NCBI GenBank assembly: GCA_014382245.1
Contig: JACNKC010000073.1
Location: 1-41,814, forward strand
Length of the DNA: 41,814 nt
Direction of reading: 5' to 3'
Source: Pseudomonadota bacterium
Lineage (GTDB): Bacteria; Desulfobacterota; Binatia; UBA1149
In this document: positions 16,566 to 26,879 of the stretch, piece by piece
How positions within the stretch are numbered: the first letter of the stretch is position 1
Layout: every line of letters starts with the position of its first letter
Position numbers and translations under genes: made by a program
Notes under the pieces: model-generated
Databases searched by the model: none
The model's input: only the letters and a program-made list of their open reading frames with translations
What the model was told of the DNA's origin: nothing

Positions 16566-19397
16566 TCAGCCCACACCCGCCTGGGAGAGACACTTAGCGG
16601 TGTGCGATTCGGAACAGGCTACCACCTGTTCGGGGGTGCCGGCCACCACCACGCGCCCACCACCGTCGCCACCGTCAGGGCCCATGTCGATAACGTGATC
16701 TGCTGTCTTGATCACGTCCACGTGGTGCTCGATTACCACCACGGTATTGCCCGCTTCAACGAGCCGGTTGAGCACCTCGAGCAGCTTACGCACGTCGGCA
16801 AAGTGAAGTCCCGTTGTCGGCTCGTCGAGGATGTAAAAAGTGCTGCCGGTCGCGGCTCGCGCCAGTTCTTTAGCCAGCTTTATGCGCTGGGCCTCGCCAC
16901 CCGAGAGCGTGTTGGCCGGCTGGCCGAGATGCACGTAGTCGAGGCCCACCGCCGCGAGTGTCTCGAGCTTGCGCCTCGCGGCGGGCACGGCCTCAAAAAA
17001 CTCCAGCGCCTCGGCCACGGTCATGTCGAGCACGTTGGCCACGGTGCGGCCCTTGTAACGAACCTGCAGCGTCTCGCGGTTGTAGCGCTTACCCGAGCAC
17101 ACGTCGCAGGTGACAAACACGTCGGGTAGAAAGTGCATCTCGACCCTGCGCAGGCCGTCTCCGGCACAGGCTTCGCAGCGGCCACCCTTGACGTTGAAAG
17201 AAAAACGGCCGATCTCGTAGCCGCGCATACGCGCCTCGGGCACCCCGGCAAAGAGCGTACGAATGTCGGAGAACAGTCCGGTGTAAGTCGAGGGGTTTGA
17301 ACGCGGGCTTCGTCCTATCGGGGCCTGGTCGATGTCGATGACCTTGTCTATCGCCTCCACCCCTTCCAGTTTTTTCATTGCCCCCACTTCGCCCTGGTAG
17401 TTGTGCAGGCGGCGGGCCAGCTCGGCGTGCAGGGTATCAATGACCAGCGAACTCTTGCCCGAGCCCGACACGCCGGTCACGCAGGTGAAGGTGCCAAGCG
17501 GAAACTCCACGTCGACCTCGTCGAGGTTGTTGGCCGACGCGCCCAGCAAGCGGAGTTTCTTTCCGTTGCCCGGGCGGCGAACATCCGGCAGGGCTATGAG
17601 CTCGCGACCGGCGAGGTAAGCCCCCGTCAGCGAGTTGTCGTCCTGCTTGAGTTCCTCGGCGGTGCCCTCGGCCACTATCGTCCCACCGAGACGGCCGGCT
17701 CCCGGGCCCATGTCGATTACATGGTCAGCCGCCACCATCGTGTCGGCGTCGTGTTCGACCACGATCACGCTGTTGCCCGTCTTCGTGAGCCCGCGCAGGC
17801 TCTTGAGCAGCCTGCCGTTGTCGCGCGGGTGCAGGCCAATCGAAGGCTCGTCGAGAACGTAGAGCACACCCGACAGGCCCGCGCCTATCTGCGTTGCGAG
17901 CCTTATACGCTGGCTCTCACCGCCCGACAAGGTGGCCGCCGCGCGGTCCAGCGACAGGTATACCAGCCCCACGTCGGCCAGGAATCCAAGCCGCTCCTCT
18001 ACCTCGCGCAGCACCAATTTCGCTATGCGCCGTTCGGCGGCGGTGAGTTTCAGCGACGAGAAAAAAAACTGCGCGTCGGAGATCGGCATCGCACAGACCT
18101 CGTGAATGCCCTTGCCCCCGATGCGCACGTGCCGCGCCTCGATTCGCAGGCGCGTCCCCCCGCAATCCTCGCAGCTGTTTTCCGACATGAAACGCTCGAG
18201 TTCTGAGCGGACAAAATCAGATTCAGATTCCCGGTAACGCCGCTCGATTATCGTCACGATACCCGGAAAGCTCCGCATCGGGCGCACGCCGGTCTTGCCA
18301 CCCGCGGTTATCGAGTGTATCGCCGCGCCCGCGCTCCCGGTCAGCAGCATCTCGCGGGCCCCGTCGGGCAACTGCCCGAAGGGCGTCGAAGCATCGGAGC
18401 CGAAATGCGCGGTTATGCTCCTTATGGCCGACGCGTATTTCTTCAGCAGGCGCTTGTTCCACGCGGGTATCGCCCCCTTCTCAAGTGACACCGTGGGATC
18501 AGCAACGAGCTTGGCGAAATCAATGCGCGTGGCGCGGCCCAGCCCATTGCAGGACGGGCACGCTCCCTGCGGGCTGTTGAAAGAAAACATCCTCGGCACG
18601 ACCTCGGGCCAGGACAGGTCACAGTACGAGCAAGCGTGGCGTTGGCTGAAACCGTGAGTGTCACTCTTGTCGTCGGATTTTTTCGAGCTGCGAACCACGA
18701 GATTGCCGTCCGCGAGCCGCAGCGCCACTTCCACCGAATCGGTAAGCCGTTGCTCTATTCCCTTGCGGGCTATCAGGCGGTCGACAACGACTTCTACGGT
18801 GTGTCGCTGCTGCCTGGCCAGCTTGAGCCCGGGATCGAGCTCAACCATTTCGCCATCGATGCGCGCCCTCACGAAGCCCCTGCGCCTGAGGTCGGCCAGT
18901 TCCTTGCGGTACTCTCCCTTGCGATCTCGAACCACCGGCGCGAGCACCTCTATGCGTGTGCGTGGCGGCAGCGCCATGACCCTGTCAACGATCTGGCCGA
19001 CGCTCTGCGCCGAGATCTCCCGGTCGCAGCCGTAGCAGAAGGGGCGACCCACGTTGGCAAACAGCAGGCGCATGAAGTCGTAGACCTCGGTGACAGTGCC
19101 AACCGTGGAGCGCGGGTTACGGCCACTGGTTTTCTGCTCGATCGCTACCGACGGCGACAACCCCTCTATGGAATCGACGTCGGGCTTTTCGGCCTGGTCC
19201 ATGAACTGCCTGGCGTAAGCGGACAACGATTCAACGTAACGGCGCTGACCCTCGGCGTAGATGGTGTCAAAGGCCAGCGACGACTTGCCCGAGCCCGACA
19301 GGCCCGTGAGCACGACCATGCTGTTGCGCGGAATGGTGACGTTTATGTCGCGAAGATTGTGTTCACGCGCACCACGAATGACGATCTGGTCTGCCAC
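16566..19397 (-). CDS. uvrA: Excinuclease ABC subunit A
   Basis: UvrA is the damage-recognition ATPase of nucleotide excision repair. The 943 residues match family length (E. coli about 940). Two ABC modules are visible: Walker [14 protein letters not shown] near residue 32 with signature LSGGESQRI, and [15 protein letters not shown] with [10 protein letters not shown]. Zinc-binding cysteines occur in CSYCDLSW...CPSCNGLG and [11 protein letters not shown]...[13 protein letters not shown] 19397 starts 8 nt after the stop of the phosphohexomutase gene; the conserved N-terminus [13 protein letters not shown] supports it. Last gene of a long minus-strand run, followed by a hairpin. Confidence 0.97.
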   Translation of the reverse strand: MADQIVIRGAREHNLRDINVTIPRNSMVVLTGLSGSGKSSLAFDTIYAEGQRRYVESLSAYARQFMDQAEKPDVDSIEGLSPSVAIEQKTSGRNPRSTVGTVTEVYDFMRLLFANVGRPFCYGCDREISAQSVGQIVDRVMALPPRTRIEVLAPVVRDRKGEYRKELADLRRRGFVRARIDGEMVELDPGLKLARQQRHTVEVVVDRLIARKGIEQRLTDSVEVALRLADGNLVVRSSKKSDDKSDTHGFSQRHACSYCDLSWPEVVPRMFSFNSPQGACPSCNGLGRATRIDFAKLVADPTVSLEKGAIPAWNKRLLKKYASAIRSITAHFGSDASTPFGQLPDGAREMLLTGSAGAAIHSITAGGKTGVRPMRSFPGIVTIIERRYRESESDFVRSELERFMSENSCEDCGGTRLRIEARHVRIGGKGIHEVCAMPISDAQFFFSSLKLTAAERRIAKLVLREVEERLGFLADVGLVYLSLDRAAATLSGGESQRIRLATQIGAGLSGVLYVLDEPSIGLHPRDNGRLLKSLRGLTKTGNSVIVVEHDADTMVAADHVIDMGPGAGRLGGTIVAEGTAEELKQDDNSLTGAYLAGRELIALPDVRRPGNGKKLRLLGASANNLDEVDVEFPLGTFTCVTGVSGSGKSSLVIDTLHAELARRLHNYQGEVGAMKKLEGVEAIDKVIDIDQAPIGRSPRSNPSTYTGLFSDIRTLFAGVPEARMRGYEIGRFSFNVKGGRCEACAGDGLRRVEMHFLPDVFVTCDVCSGKRYNRETLQVRYKGRTVANVLDMTVAEALEFFEAVPAARRKLETLAAVGLDYVHLGQPANTLSGGEAQRIKLAKELARAATGSTFYILDEPTTGLHFADVRKLLEVLNRLVEAGNTVVVIEHHVDVIKTADHVIDMGPDGGDGGGRVVVAGTPEQVVACSESHTAKCLSQAGVG

Positions 19398-19405
19398 CCG
19401 GCGGT

Positions 19406-20779
19406 CTACGCATCCTCGAGCTCGGCGCGCAGGGCCGAGAGCTCGTCCTCCACGAAGCTACGGTACTTCGAAAGGTTCTCTTCGTTGTCGGCCTCGAAGC
19501 GAAGCACGAGCACGGGCTGGGTATTGGAAGCCCTGACCAGGCCCCAACCGTTTTCAAAACGCACCCTCACCCCGTCAACGTCGATAATGTCGCAATCCTT
19601 CTCGCGAAAACGATCGCGCGCTCGCTCGGCCAGTTCGAACTTGATGGCGTCCGGGCAGTCCAACCTTATCTCGGGGGTGTAAACCGCGTGGGGTAGATCC
19701 GACAACGCCTCCGACAGCGGCACGCCGCTGCGCGCCAGTATCTCGATCATGCGGGCACCGGCGTAGATGGCGTCATCGAAACCGAAGTAGCGGTCAGCAA
19801 AAGCCAGGTGGCCACTCATTTCGCCGCCCAGCAGGGCGCCGGTCTCGCGCATCTTCGCCTTGAGCAACGAGTGCCCCGCCTTCCACATGATCCCCTTTCC
19901 ACCGCGGTCGGCTATGTCGTCGTAGAGTCTCTGCGAACACTTGACCTCGGACACCACGGTGGCACCGGGATTGGCCTCGAGTATGTCGCGGGCGAATACC
20001 ACCAGCATTTCGTCGCCCCAGATGATGCGCCCCTCGCTGTCGACCAGGCCGATGCGGTCCGAATCACCGTCAAAGGCTATCCCGAGGTCGGCTTTTTCTT
20101 CGGCAACCGCGGCCACTAGGTCGCGCACGTTTTCTTCCACGGTGGGGTCGGGGTGATGATTGGGAAACGAGCCGTCCGGCTCGCTGAAAAGTTCGACGAC
20201 CTGGCAACCCATCGATCGGTACACCGCAGGAGCCACGGGACCGGCAGTCCCGTTACCGGAATCCACCACGACCTTGACACCCTCACCGCAGCGCCCGAAC
20301 TGCTCTTCGAGGTAGCCCTGGTACGCGGGAATGATGGGGTAACTCTCCTCGGTCCCATCGCCGCGCATCATGTCGCCGCTTTCTATGATGCGACCGAGCT
20401 CCATGATTTCGTCGCCGTGGATGGTCCATTTGCCCTTGCAGATTTTAAAGCCGTTGTGGTCGGCCGGGTTGTGGCTACCGGTAACCTGTATTCCTCCCAT
20501 GAGATCGAGATGAAAAACGGCGAAGTACATCAGCGGGGTGGGGCACTCGCCTATGTCGATCACGTCGACCCCGGTCGACCGCAGGGCCGACTTCATGATG
20601 CGGTGGTAGGTGGGGCCACTCAGTCGGCAGTCCCGACCCACCACGGCGCGCGTGATACCGTTGCGCTGCAGGTAAGTGCCGTAAGCACGGCCCAGGGCCT
20701 CGACGAAAGCGTCGTCGTAATCTTTGCCTGCTATTCCGCGTATGTCGTACTCGCGAAATATTTCCGGGTTCATCTTCAT
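19406..20779 (-). CDS. Phosphomannomutase/phosphoglucomutase (AlgC/ManB type)
   Basis: An alpha-D-phosphohexomutase of 457 residues that interconverts hexose 6- and 1-phosphates for polysaccharide or LPS precursors. It shows the N-terminal [11 protein letters not shown], the phosphoserine loop VTGSHNP, the metal loop FDGDSDRIG, the sugar-binding [10 protein letters not shown] and the phosphate-binding C-terminal [23 protein letters not shown] and the GEMSGH form favour the PMM/PGM (AlgC-like) group over GlmM. ATG 20779 has GGAG 9 nt upstream; ATG 20773 is an alternative. It lies 34 nt after pdxA and 8 nt before uvrA. Confidence 0.92.
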   Translation of the reverse strand: MKMNPEIFREYDIRGIAGKDYDDAFVEALGRAYGTYLQRNGITRAVVGRDCRLSGPTYHRIMKSALRSTGVDVIDIGECPTPLMYFAVFHLDLMGGIQVTGSHNPADHNGFKICKGKWTIHGDEIMELGRIIESGDMMRGDGTEESYPIIPAYQGYLEEQFGRCGEGVKVVVDSGNGTAGPVAPAVYRSMGCQVVELFSEPDGSFPNHHPDPTVEENVRDLVAAVAEEKADLGIAFDGDSDRIGLVDSEGRIIWGDEMLVVFARDILEANPGATVVSEVKCSQRLYDDIADRGGKGIMWKAGHSLLKAKMRETGALLGGEMSGHLAFADRYFGFDDAIYAGARMIEILARSGVPLSEALSDLPHAVYTPEIRLDCPDAIKFELAERARDRFREKDCDIIDVDGVRVRFENGWGLVRASNTQPVLVLRFEADNEENLSKYRSFVEDELSALRAELEDA

Positions 20780-20813
20780 CGCTCTACTCCAACCTCACGT
20801 CTGCGTATCATCC

Positions 20814-21779
20814 TCAGTCTTTCCGGCGCGCGCTTTTCAGCATGCGTGCAGCCATCAGCATGGCCCCGGCCATGCTGCCCGCGTCGGCTTCGCCGCTACC
20901 GGCAAGGTCATAGGCAGTCCCGTGATCAGGCGACGTACGCAGGAAGGGCAAACCCATACTTATGTTCACCGCCCCACCAAAGTCCAATAATTTCAAAGGT
21001 ATAAGAGCCTGATCGTGGTACATGCAGAGAACCACATCGTAGTTTCCCTTCGCGGCCTGCGCAAACAGGGTATCGGCGGGCAGCGGGCCAATGGCGTCCA
21101 ATCCGCGCCTGCGCATGCGCCGCACGGCGGGCGCGATGACCCTGTTTTCCTCGTCGCCGAACAGCCCGCCCTCACCGCCGTGGGGGTTGAGGGCTGCCAC
21201 AGCCATACGCGGCCGGTCAAGGCCGTGAAACCGTCGCAGATGTTCGCTGCTCGTAAGGGCCTTGTCCACCAGCGCGCCCTCGTCCAGGGCCCCGGAAACT
21301 TCGCAAAGAGCGACGTGGGTCGTGGCCAGAACAACGCGTAGCCGGCGACCAACCAGCATCATCGTGGCCGGCTTACCCGCAAGCTGCGAAAGGTAACCGG
21401 TGTGGCCGTCGTAACGATGGCCCGCTTGATTGAGCCACTGCTTGTTTATAGGCGCGGTCACCAGGGCGTCGTGCTGGCCGAGCTGAACTGCCCGCGCGGC
21501 GGCGTCAAGGTATCTAAATGCCGCCTCGCCGGCCCTGGCAGAAGGCCGAGGCAGTTGCCCGCGAAGCCGCAGCGCTGTCACTTCCTCGACCCGGATAATG
21601 GCGGTCGCGGCAGAAGCCGACATGCCCAGTGCGCTCCTGGCCTCGGCCAGCACTGCGCTGTCGCCGTACACTACGAGCGAACAGGCCCTGGCCACGCCGG
21701 GACGGGCGGCAGCCGACAGCAGGACCTCCGGGCCTATACCGGCCGGGTCGCCCATGCTCACAGCCAGGACAGGTTTCAC
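20814..21779 (-). CDS. pdxA: 4-hydroxythreonine-4-phosphate dehydrogenase
   Basis: PdxA oxidises 4-phosphohydroxy-L-threonine in the DXP-dependent route to pyridoxal phosphate. The 321-residue sequence has the N-terminal MGDPAGIGPE, TAPINKQWLNQAGH, the metal-binding GHTGYLS, ALNPHGGEGGLFGDEE, and MYHDQALIPLKLL with GLPFLRTSPDHGTA near the end. GTG 21779 overlaps the surA stop as GTGA, as in the classical surA-pdxA arrangement. PLP made here serves SelA and IscS in the same window, which is a functional link only. Confidence 0.95.
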   Translation of the reverse strand: MKPVLAVSMGDPAGIGPEVLLSAAARPGVARACSLVVYGDSAVLAEARSALGMSASAATAIIRVEEVTALRLRGQLPRPSARAGEAAFRYLDAAARAVQLGQHDALVTAPINKQWLNQAGHRYDGHTGYLSQLAGKPATMMLVGRRLRVVLATTHVALCEVSGALDEGALVDKALTSSEHLRRFHGLDRPRMAVAALNPHGGEGGLFGDEENRVIAPAVRRMRRRGLDAIGPLPADTLFAQAAKGNYDVVLCMYHDQALIPLKLLDFGGAVNISMGLPFLRTSPDHGTAYDLAGSGEADAGSMAGAMLMAARMLKSARRKD

Positions 21780-22801
21780 CGCGCGGCGAGTTCCTCTACT
21801 TCTCCGAGCATCTTGCGGACGTAGTGACGTTGCGGCAGGTCTTCGACCGAGAAGCGCTGAAAGCGACTGTCCATGGCCTCGTTGTATAGCCTTGTCTCGA
21901 TCTGCTCGCTTACATCTTCCAGGGCTACCCGGCCCTGCGGGTGCTCTTTGACCAGGTGGATCAAGTTGAGGCCGCCGGCGGCCTCGAATGGAGGACTGAT
22001 CTCCCCCTCGCTCAGCGAAGAAATCGCACCCTCGAATTCGCTCGACATCGAACCCCGCCTGAACACGCCCAGCAGCCCGCCGTCGGCCGCCGTGGGCCCG
22101 TCCGAATGCCGCCGCGCTGCGTCGGCAAAACTATCGCGCCCCAGCTCCGAGTGCAGCCTCGCGGCCAGTTCACGTCGCGCCTCGAGCTTGTCCTCCAGGT
22201 AGTCACCAACGGGATCGGTAAGATAAATATGCGCGACCTCCACCCTCGCCGGAAGATCGTAAGAAGGGTCGGCCGCCCATGCGCGCTCGATTTCCTCGGG
22301 GGTCACGCTCACGCGCGAACTCACTTCGCGGTTGATCAGGGCCAGGCGCAGCACCTCTTCGCGCATGCGTTCAAAGTAGTCTTCCCAGCCCAGGCCCAGG
22401 CCCTCGAGCGTGGCCAACAGGTCCTCGCGGCTGCTATTGGTCTGCTCAAGTACGTTGTCTATATACTTTCCGACGTCGGCATCCGAAGCCTCCATGCCGC
22501 CGTACTCGTACTCGAGCCGGTACATGCGTGTCTGCACGAGAGCATCGAGGCGTTTCTGCCGGGTGTCGCGAGCCTCGGGAGGCATGAACATGGCGCGCGT
22601 GCGCTCAAACTCTTCGAGATCGCGCAGTGTCACCGCCTGCCCGTCGATGCTGGCCACGACCGCGTTGAGAAGCCGCGTGCCCGACGACGCGCCACTCGCG
22701 ATATCAGCCGCGGCCGAGGTCGGCGGCAGGGCGATGTTTACTGCCATCGCCACCGCCAGGGCCAGGCCTGTCGCCGGGATCCTGTGATCCTGTTCTGTCA
22801 C
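21776..22801 (-). CDS. surA: Periplasmic SurA-like peptidyl-prolyl isomerase/chaperone
   Basis: A 341-residue secreted parvulin. From GTG 22801, with GAGG 6 nt upstream, an N-terminal signal peptide (hydrophobic LALAVAMAVNIALP, cleavage near TSAAA) precedes a SurA N-domain at about 45-190 (NAVVASIDGQAVTLRDLEEF). One parvulin domain follows at about 195-290 (EVAHIYL, GGLLGVFRRGSMSSEFE, LNLIHLVKEH). E. coli SurA has two parvulin domains; this has one. The first 98 nt overlap the 3' end of mfd in another frame. An earlier ATG at 22822 is possible, but the signal peptide and ribosome binding site fit 22801. It should assist outer-membrane protein folding. Confidence 0.88.
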   Translation of the reverse strand: MTEQDHRIPATGLALAVAMAVNIALPPTSAAADIASGASSGTRLLNAVVASIDGQAVTLRDLEEFERTRAMFMPPEARDTRQKRLDALVQTRMYRLEYEYGGMEASDADVGKYIDNVLEQTNSSREDLLATLEGLGLGWEDYFERMREEVLRLALINREVSSRVSVTPEEIERAWAADPSYDLPARVEVAHIYLTDPVGDYLEDKLEARRELAARLHSELGRDSFADAARRHSDGPTAADGGLLGVFRRGSMSSEFEGAISSLSEGEISPPFEAAGGLNLIHLVKEHPQGRVALEDVSEQIETRLYNEAMDSRFQRFSVEDLPQRHYVRKMLGEVEELAAR

Positions 22802-25800
22802 CCGTTGCCTCAACATCAGCATCAACCAGAGATAACAGCTTTTCAAGCAACTTCTCAATCTCGTCCACGGTCTCTGTCCAGCCCCCGCCCTCAAGCCTCG
22901 CCGACAACAGGCCGTCCGGCTTGAGCCTGAGAGCCTGCGGCTCGTCGGCAACCATGGCTACCAGGGCGGAGATGTCCACGGGCGAATCCTCGTGCAAGCG
23001 CACCGTGACCACGCCTGCGCCGGCCTTCAGCCCCACTACCGCCAACTTCTTGAGCGCCGGACGAAGGGCCATCACGCGCAGGAGGTTGTCGGCGGGATCG
23101 GGCAGGGGGCCGAAGCGATCGGCCATTTCATCGGACATCGCCTCGATTTCGTGCCTGCCCGAGGCGTTGGCAAGCCGCTTGTACACCAGCAGGCGCTCGC
23201 CCACATCCTCGATGTAAGACTCTGGCAGGTAGGCATCTGCGCCGAGATCTATCTCGGGCTCAACCGACGGGCCGACCTGCAAGCCCCTGAGCTCCTGCAC
23301 GGCCTCTTCCATCATGCGCATGTAGAGGTCAAATCCGATGGCCATCATGTGGCCCGACTGCTCTCGCCCGAGCAGGTTGCCCGCCCCGCGTATCTCCATG
23401 TCGTGGGCCGCCACCCTGAAACCGCTGCCCAGTTCGTCGAGCTCCTTGAGCACGTCGAGCCTGCGCGCGGCTTCCTCGGTCACCGGCTTCTCGCCCGATA
23501 TCATCAGGTACGCGTATGCCCGCCGGTGCGAGCGGCCCACTCGGCCGCGCAACTGGTAGAGCTGCGACAGGCCGAAGGTGTCGGCCCGGTTGATCAGCAT
23601 CGTATTGGCGTTGGTGATGTCGAGACCCGATTCTATTATCGAGGTACACAACAACAGGTTGCTGTCGCCGGCCACGAAGTCGACCATCACGCGCTCGAGT
23701 TCATGCTCGTTCATCTGCCCGTGCCCCACCGCGACGCGGGCCTCGGGCACCAGCTCCTCCAACCGCCTGGCCACCGCCGCTATGGAGCTCACACGGTTGT
23801 GCACGTAGAACACCTGGCCGCCACGGCCGAGTTCCCTCAGGACAGCCTGGCGGATGAGCCCGTCATCCTTGCGTGAAACGTAGGTGCGCACGGCCAGGCG
23901 ATCGACGGGCGCGGTCTCGATGAGACTGAGATTCCGCACCCCCCCCATGGCCATCTGCAGCGTCCTTGGTATGGGTGTGGCCGAGAGCGTAAGCACATCG
24001 ACCTCTTTACGCAGGCGCTTGAGCTTTTCCTTGGCGCTCACCCCGAAGCGGTGTTCTTCGTCCACCACCAGCATGCCCAGCCGGGCAAAGTGAACGTCTT
24101 TCTGAAGCAGGCGATGGGTGCCTACCACCAGGTCCATGGTGCCGGCGGCCAGCTGCTCAAGCACTAGCGCGTTCTCGGCCTTGGAGCCCAGCCGAGACAC
24201 CATGCCTATGCGCAACGGGTAGTCCTTGAAACGCTCGCGCAGGGTTTCGTAGTGCTGCCGTGCCAGTACCGTAGTGGGTACCAGTATTGCCACCTGCCGG
24301 CCTCCCATGGCCACCAGGTAGGCGGCCCTCATGGCGACCTCGGTCTTGCCGAAACCAACGTCGCCGCAGACCAGGCGATCCATGGGGACTTCGCGTTGCA
24401 GGTCGCCGACCACGTCGCGTATGGCCTGGGCCTGTCCCTCGGTTTCTTCGAAAGGAAACCGCGCCTCGAACTCCTCGAAGTCTGCCCCCGGTTCCACGAA
24501 GCACGGCCGCGTGTGCACCGATCGCCACGCTTCTAGCTCGAGCAGTTCGGCGGCCATGACCATGACCGACTCGCGTGCGCGCTTGGTGGTGCGCTGCCAG
24601 GAAGTAGAGCCGAGGCGATCGAGCTGGGGGTCCGAGGTCCCAGCGCCGGAAAACTTTTCGACCAGGTTTATGCGATCGACCGGCAGGTAGAGCCTGTCGC
24701 CGCCGGCGTATTCCAGGTGCAGGAAGTCGCCCCCGCTGCCGGCCACGGTGATGTGCTTCAGCCCCCGGTAAAGCCCGATGCCGTGGTCCACGTGGACCAT
24801 GAAGCCGCCTGGCTCCAACTGGGCAAGCGCGGTCATGGCGCGCGCTCGCGAAACGCGACGGTGGCGACGATGCTGCCGCTTCTGCCCGAAGATTTCTTCG
24901 TCTGTGACCAGCACGAGGCCGTCGGCTGGCATGCGGAAACCGTACTCGAGATGAGCTTCTACTATCTTCAGCTGCTCGCGGTCGCCCTCGAGCGCCTCTA
25001 CCAGGGTTTCAAAACGCGCTACGTCCTCAACGCCTTCAAGCTCAAGCAGGTGCTCTACCCTGCCGGCCTGGGCGTGATCGCTGGCCGTCACGATCACGCT
25101 CGATCCCGATGCACGGGCCGCGACCAGTTCCCTGGCGACCGGCGCGAACCCCTGCCTCGCGCCACCGGCGCGCATCTGCGCACGCGCACTGGTGATGATC
25201 GCGTTGCCCGAGCTTTCCAACTTCCAGTTGCGATCGCCCGGTGAGCCCGAAGACTCCAGCGTCTCGGACAGGTCCAGCTCGAGCAAGGGACGGCGGGCGA
25301 GTAACTCGTGCAGCTCACCACGGTCGGCGTAGAGCGCGCGGGGCTCGGGAAAAAAGCCGCCCGCCGCCTGGGCGACTTCGGCTGCCTCGGCCAGTTTGTC
25401 CACCTGCTCCTCGAGCGCCTGCTCCACCGAGGGTGGGTCGAGCACCACCGTGACCGCGTCGGCCGGCAGCGCATCAGCCATCCACTCAGTGTGCGAGCAG
25501 GCGGCTGGTAGCATGAGCTCATAGCCGGGAAAGGGGCGCGCAGCCTTCATCGCGTCGTCGAGCAACCGCCGTTCACCCGACGGCAGCAGCAGCTCTTCGG
25601 CCCTCTCGGCCACGGCCGCCCTGGCCTCGGCCGACGCCATCCGTTGCAGCGAAAACGGGGTCACCGGGAGCACGGCGAGCTCTTCGGTCTCGTTGAAAGA
25701 ACGTTGGTCGGCGGGATCAAAAAACCGCATCGACTCTATTTCGTCTCCGAACAATTCGAGCCGGCAGGGGTAAGCGCCGCCGGGCGGCCAGAGGTCGACT

Positions 25801-26357
25801 ATGCCACCGCGCACCGCGTACTCGCCGGTTTCTTCAACGCTGCCCGTCCTGCGATAGCCAAGCCCGCCGAGCGTGGCCCTTGCCTGCTCAAGCTCGAGTT
25901 CATCGCCCGGCAGAAGGTACAGGGTGGCGTCGCGCAACGAGGCGAGCGGGGCCGAGCGCAAGGCCAGTGCTTCGACCGAAGCCACGACGACCGGCGCCTT
26001 CATTGCCGCCAATTGGTACAGCGCCGCTGTGCGCGCGGCCATGACCTCGGTGGACGGAGACACCATTTCGAGCGGCGGCGCCTCGGGTGCCGCAAACAGG
26101 TGCACCCTGCGCTCGAGGAAAGCCGCCTGCCCGGTCTCCCCGATCAGCGCCACCAGGTCCGTCACCATGCTCTCGGCTGCGGCCGGCGTAGCGGTTATGA
26201 CAAGCGCGGGCCGTTCGACCTGTTCGAGAAGGCGGGCTGCGACCCAGGCGGCCGCCCCGCGACCCAGCCCCAGTATACGCCAGCGAAGTTCGGCGTGGTC
26301 GCGAAGTTCTTCAGCGAGCCGTTCGCGCAGCTTCGAGGTGGACGGCGAAGGTGGCAA
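22704..26357 (-). CDS. mfd: Transcription-repair coupling factor
   Basis: Mfd removes stalled RNA polymerase and recruits UvrA. The 1217 residues include an N-terminal UvrB-homology region (about 1-340), the RNA-polymerase-interacting segment near GGFMVHVDHGIGLYRG and GDRLYLPVDRINLVEKF, then SF2 translocase motifs GDVGFGKTEVAMRAA, VVDEEHRFG and TLSATPIPRTLQMA, and the TRG motif region. The C-terminal domain includes EIDLGADAYLPESYI. The last 30 or so residues (GDRTGSQDPGDRPGPGGG...) are low-complexity and overlap the start of surA, so the tail may be a local extension. The start TTG 26357 lies 6 nt after the aroQ stop and lacks a clear ribosome binding site; a later start is possible. Confidence 0.94.
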   Translation of the reverse strand: MPPSPSTSKLRERLAEELRDHAELRWRILGLGRGAAAWVAARLLEQVERPALVITATPAAAESMVTDLVALIGETGQAAFLERRVHLFAAPEAPPLEMVSPSTEVMAARTAALYQLAAMKAPVVVASVEALALRSAPLASLRDATLYLLPGDELELEQARATLGGLGYRRTGSVEETGEYAVRGGIVDLWPPGGAYPCRLELFGDEIESMRFFDPADQRSFNETEELAVLPVTPFSLQRMASAEARAAVAERAEELLLPSGERRLLDDAMKAARPFPGYELMLPAACSHTEWMADALPADAVTVVLDPPSVEQALEEQVDKLAEAAEVAQAAGGFFPEPRALYADRGELHELLARRPLLELDLSETLESSGSPGDRNWKLESSGNAIITSARAQMRAGGARQGFAPVARELVAARASGSSVIVTASDHAQAGRVEHLLELEGVEDVARFETLVEALEGDREQLKIVEAHLEYGFRMPADGLVLVTDEEIFGQKRQHRRHRRVSRARAMTALAQLEPGGFMVHVDHGIGLYRGLKHITVAGSGGDFLHLEYAGGDRLYLPVDRINLVEKFSGAGTSDPQLDRLGSTSWQRTTKRARESVMVMAAELLELEAWRSVHTRPCFVEPGADFEEFEARFPFEETEGQAQAIRDVVGDLQREVPMDRLVCGDVGFGKTEVAMRAAYLVAMGGRQVAILVPTTVLARQHYETLRERFKDYPLRIGMVSRLGSKAENALVLEQLAAGTMDLVVGTHRLLQKDVHFARLGMLVVDEEHRFGVSAKEKLKRLRKEVDVLTLSATPIPRTLQMAMGGVRNLSLIETAPVDRLAVRTYVSRKDDGLIRQAVLRELGRGGQVFYVHNRVSSIAAVARRLEELVPEARVAVGHGQMNEHELERVMVDFVAGDSNLLLCTSIIESGLDITNANTMLINRADTFGLSQLYQLRGRVGRSHRRAYAYLMISGEKPVTEEAARRLDVLKELDELGSGFRVAAHDMEIRGAGNLLGREQSGHMMAIGFDLYMRMMEEAVQELRGLQVGPSVEPEIDLGADAYLPESYIEDVGERLLVYKRLANASGRHEIEAMSDEMADRFGPLPDPADNLLRVMALRPALKKLAVVGLKAGAGVVTVRLHEDSPVDISALVAMVADEPQALRLKPDGLLSARLEGGGWTETVDEIEKLLEKLLSLVDADVEATGDRTGSQDPGDRPGPGGGDGSKHRPAADLGRG

Positions 26358-26363
26358 GAGAAG

Positions 26364-26864
26364 TCAGTCCGCGAGTATCCCCGCCAGGCCACGAAGCGCC
26401 AGCAGGTAACTGTCCATGCCGAATCCCAGCACCACCCCGTCTACGACATCCGACAGCAAGGACTTGTGCCTGAACTCTTCGCGGCGGTGGATGTTGGACA
26501 GGTGCACCTCTATCACCGGCAACTCCAGTGTCAGAACGGCGTCGCGTATGGCGACGCTGGTGTGGGTGTAAGCCGCCGCGTTGACAAGAACACCGGCCAC
26601 GCGCCCGCGGGCAGACTGCAAGGCAGTCACGAGCTCTCCCTCGCTGTTGGACTGGAACGACTCTATCGCCAGGCCCAGTTCGCCGGCCAACGCGCCGAGA
26701 GCGCTGTCGATGTCGGCAAGGGTCGCGCTACCGTAGAGCTCGGGTTCTCTAGTTCCCAGCAGGTTGAGATTGGGGCCGTGCAAGACGAGTACGGTCCCGG
26801 GGGTAGACGTTTTTCTACCCTTCGAGGCTTTCAATGCCGCTGCCATCATTCCCCTGTCTGCCAC
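26364..26864 (-). CDS. aroQ: 3-dehydroquinate dehydratase, type II
   Basis: This enzyme dehydrates 3-dehydroquinate to 3-dehydroshikimate, step 3 of the shikimate pathway. The conserved core begins at [21 protein letters not shown] (active-site Tyr in the ELYG loop) and includes [24 protein letters not shown] and the catalytic His in [17 protein letters not shown]. The 166 residues include about 23 extra at the N-terminus compared with the usual 145. GTG 26864 is the first start after aroB; ATG codons at 26849 and 26846 are alternatives that shorten the extension. Confidence 0.94.
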   Translation of the reverse strand: MADRGMMAAALKASKGRKTSTPGTVLVLHGPNLNLLGTREPELYGSATLADIDSALGALAGELGLAIESFQSNSEGELVTALQSARGRVAGVLVNAAAYTHTSVAIRDAVLTLELPVIEVHLSNIHRREEFRHKSLLSDVVDGVVLGFGMDSYLLALRGLAGILAD

Positions 26865-26879
26865 CGCCCGGCGATACCT

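Noticed and set aside
15564-17129. Long plus-strand open frame opposite iscS and uvrA
   Set aside because: It is the antisense shadow of two well-supported minus-strand genes; its protein is His/Arg/Gly-rich with no recognisable domain.
18636-19682. Plus-strand open frame opposite uvrA
   Set aside because: Antisense to UvrA motifs that are fully conserved on the minus strand; no domain or start signal.
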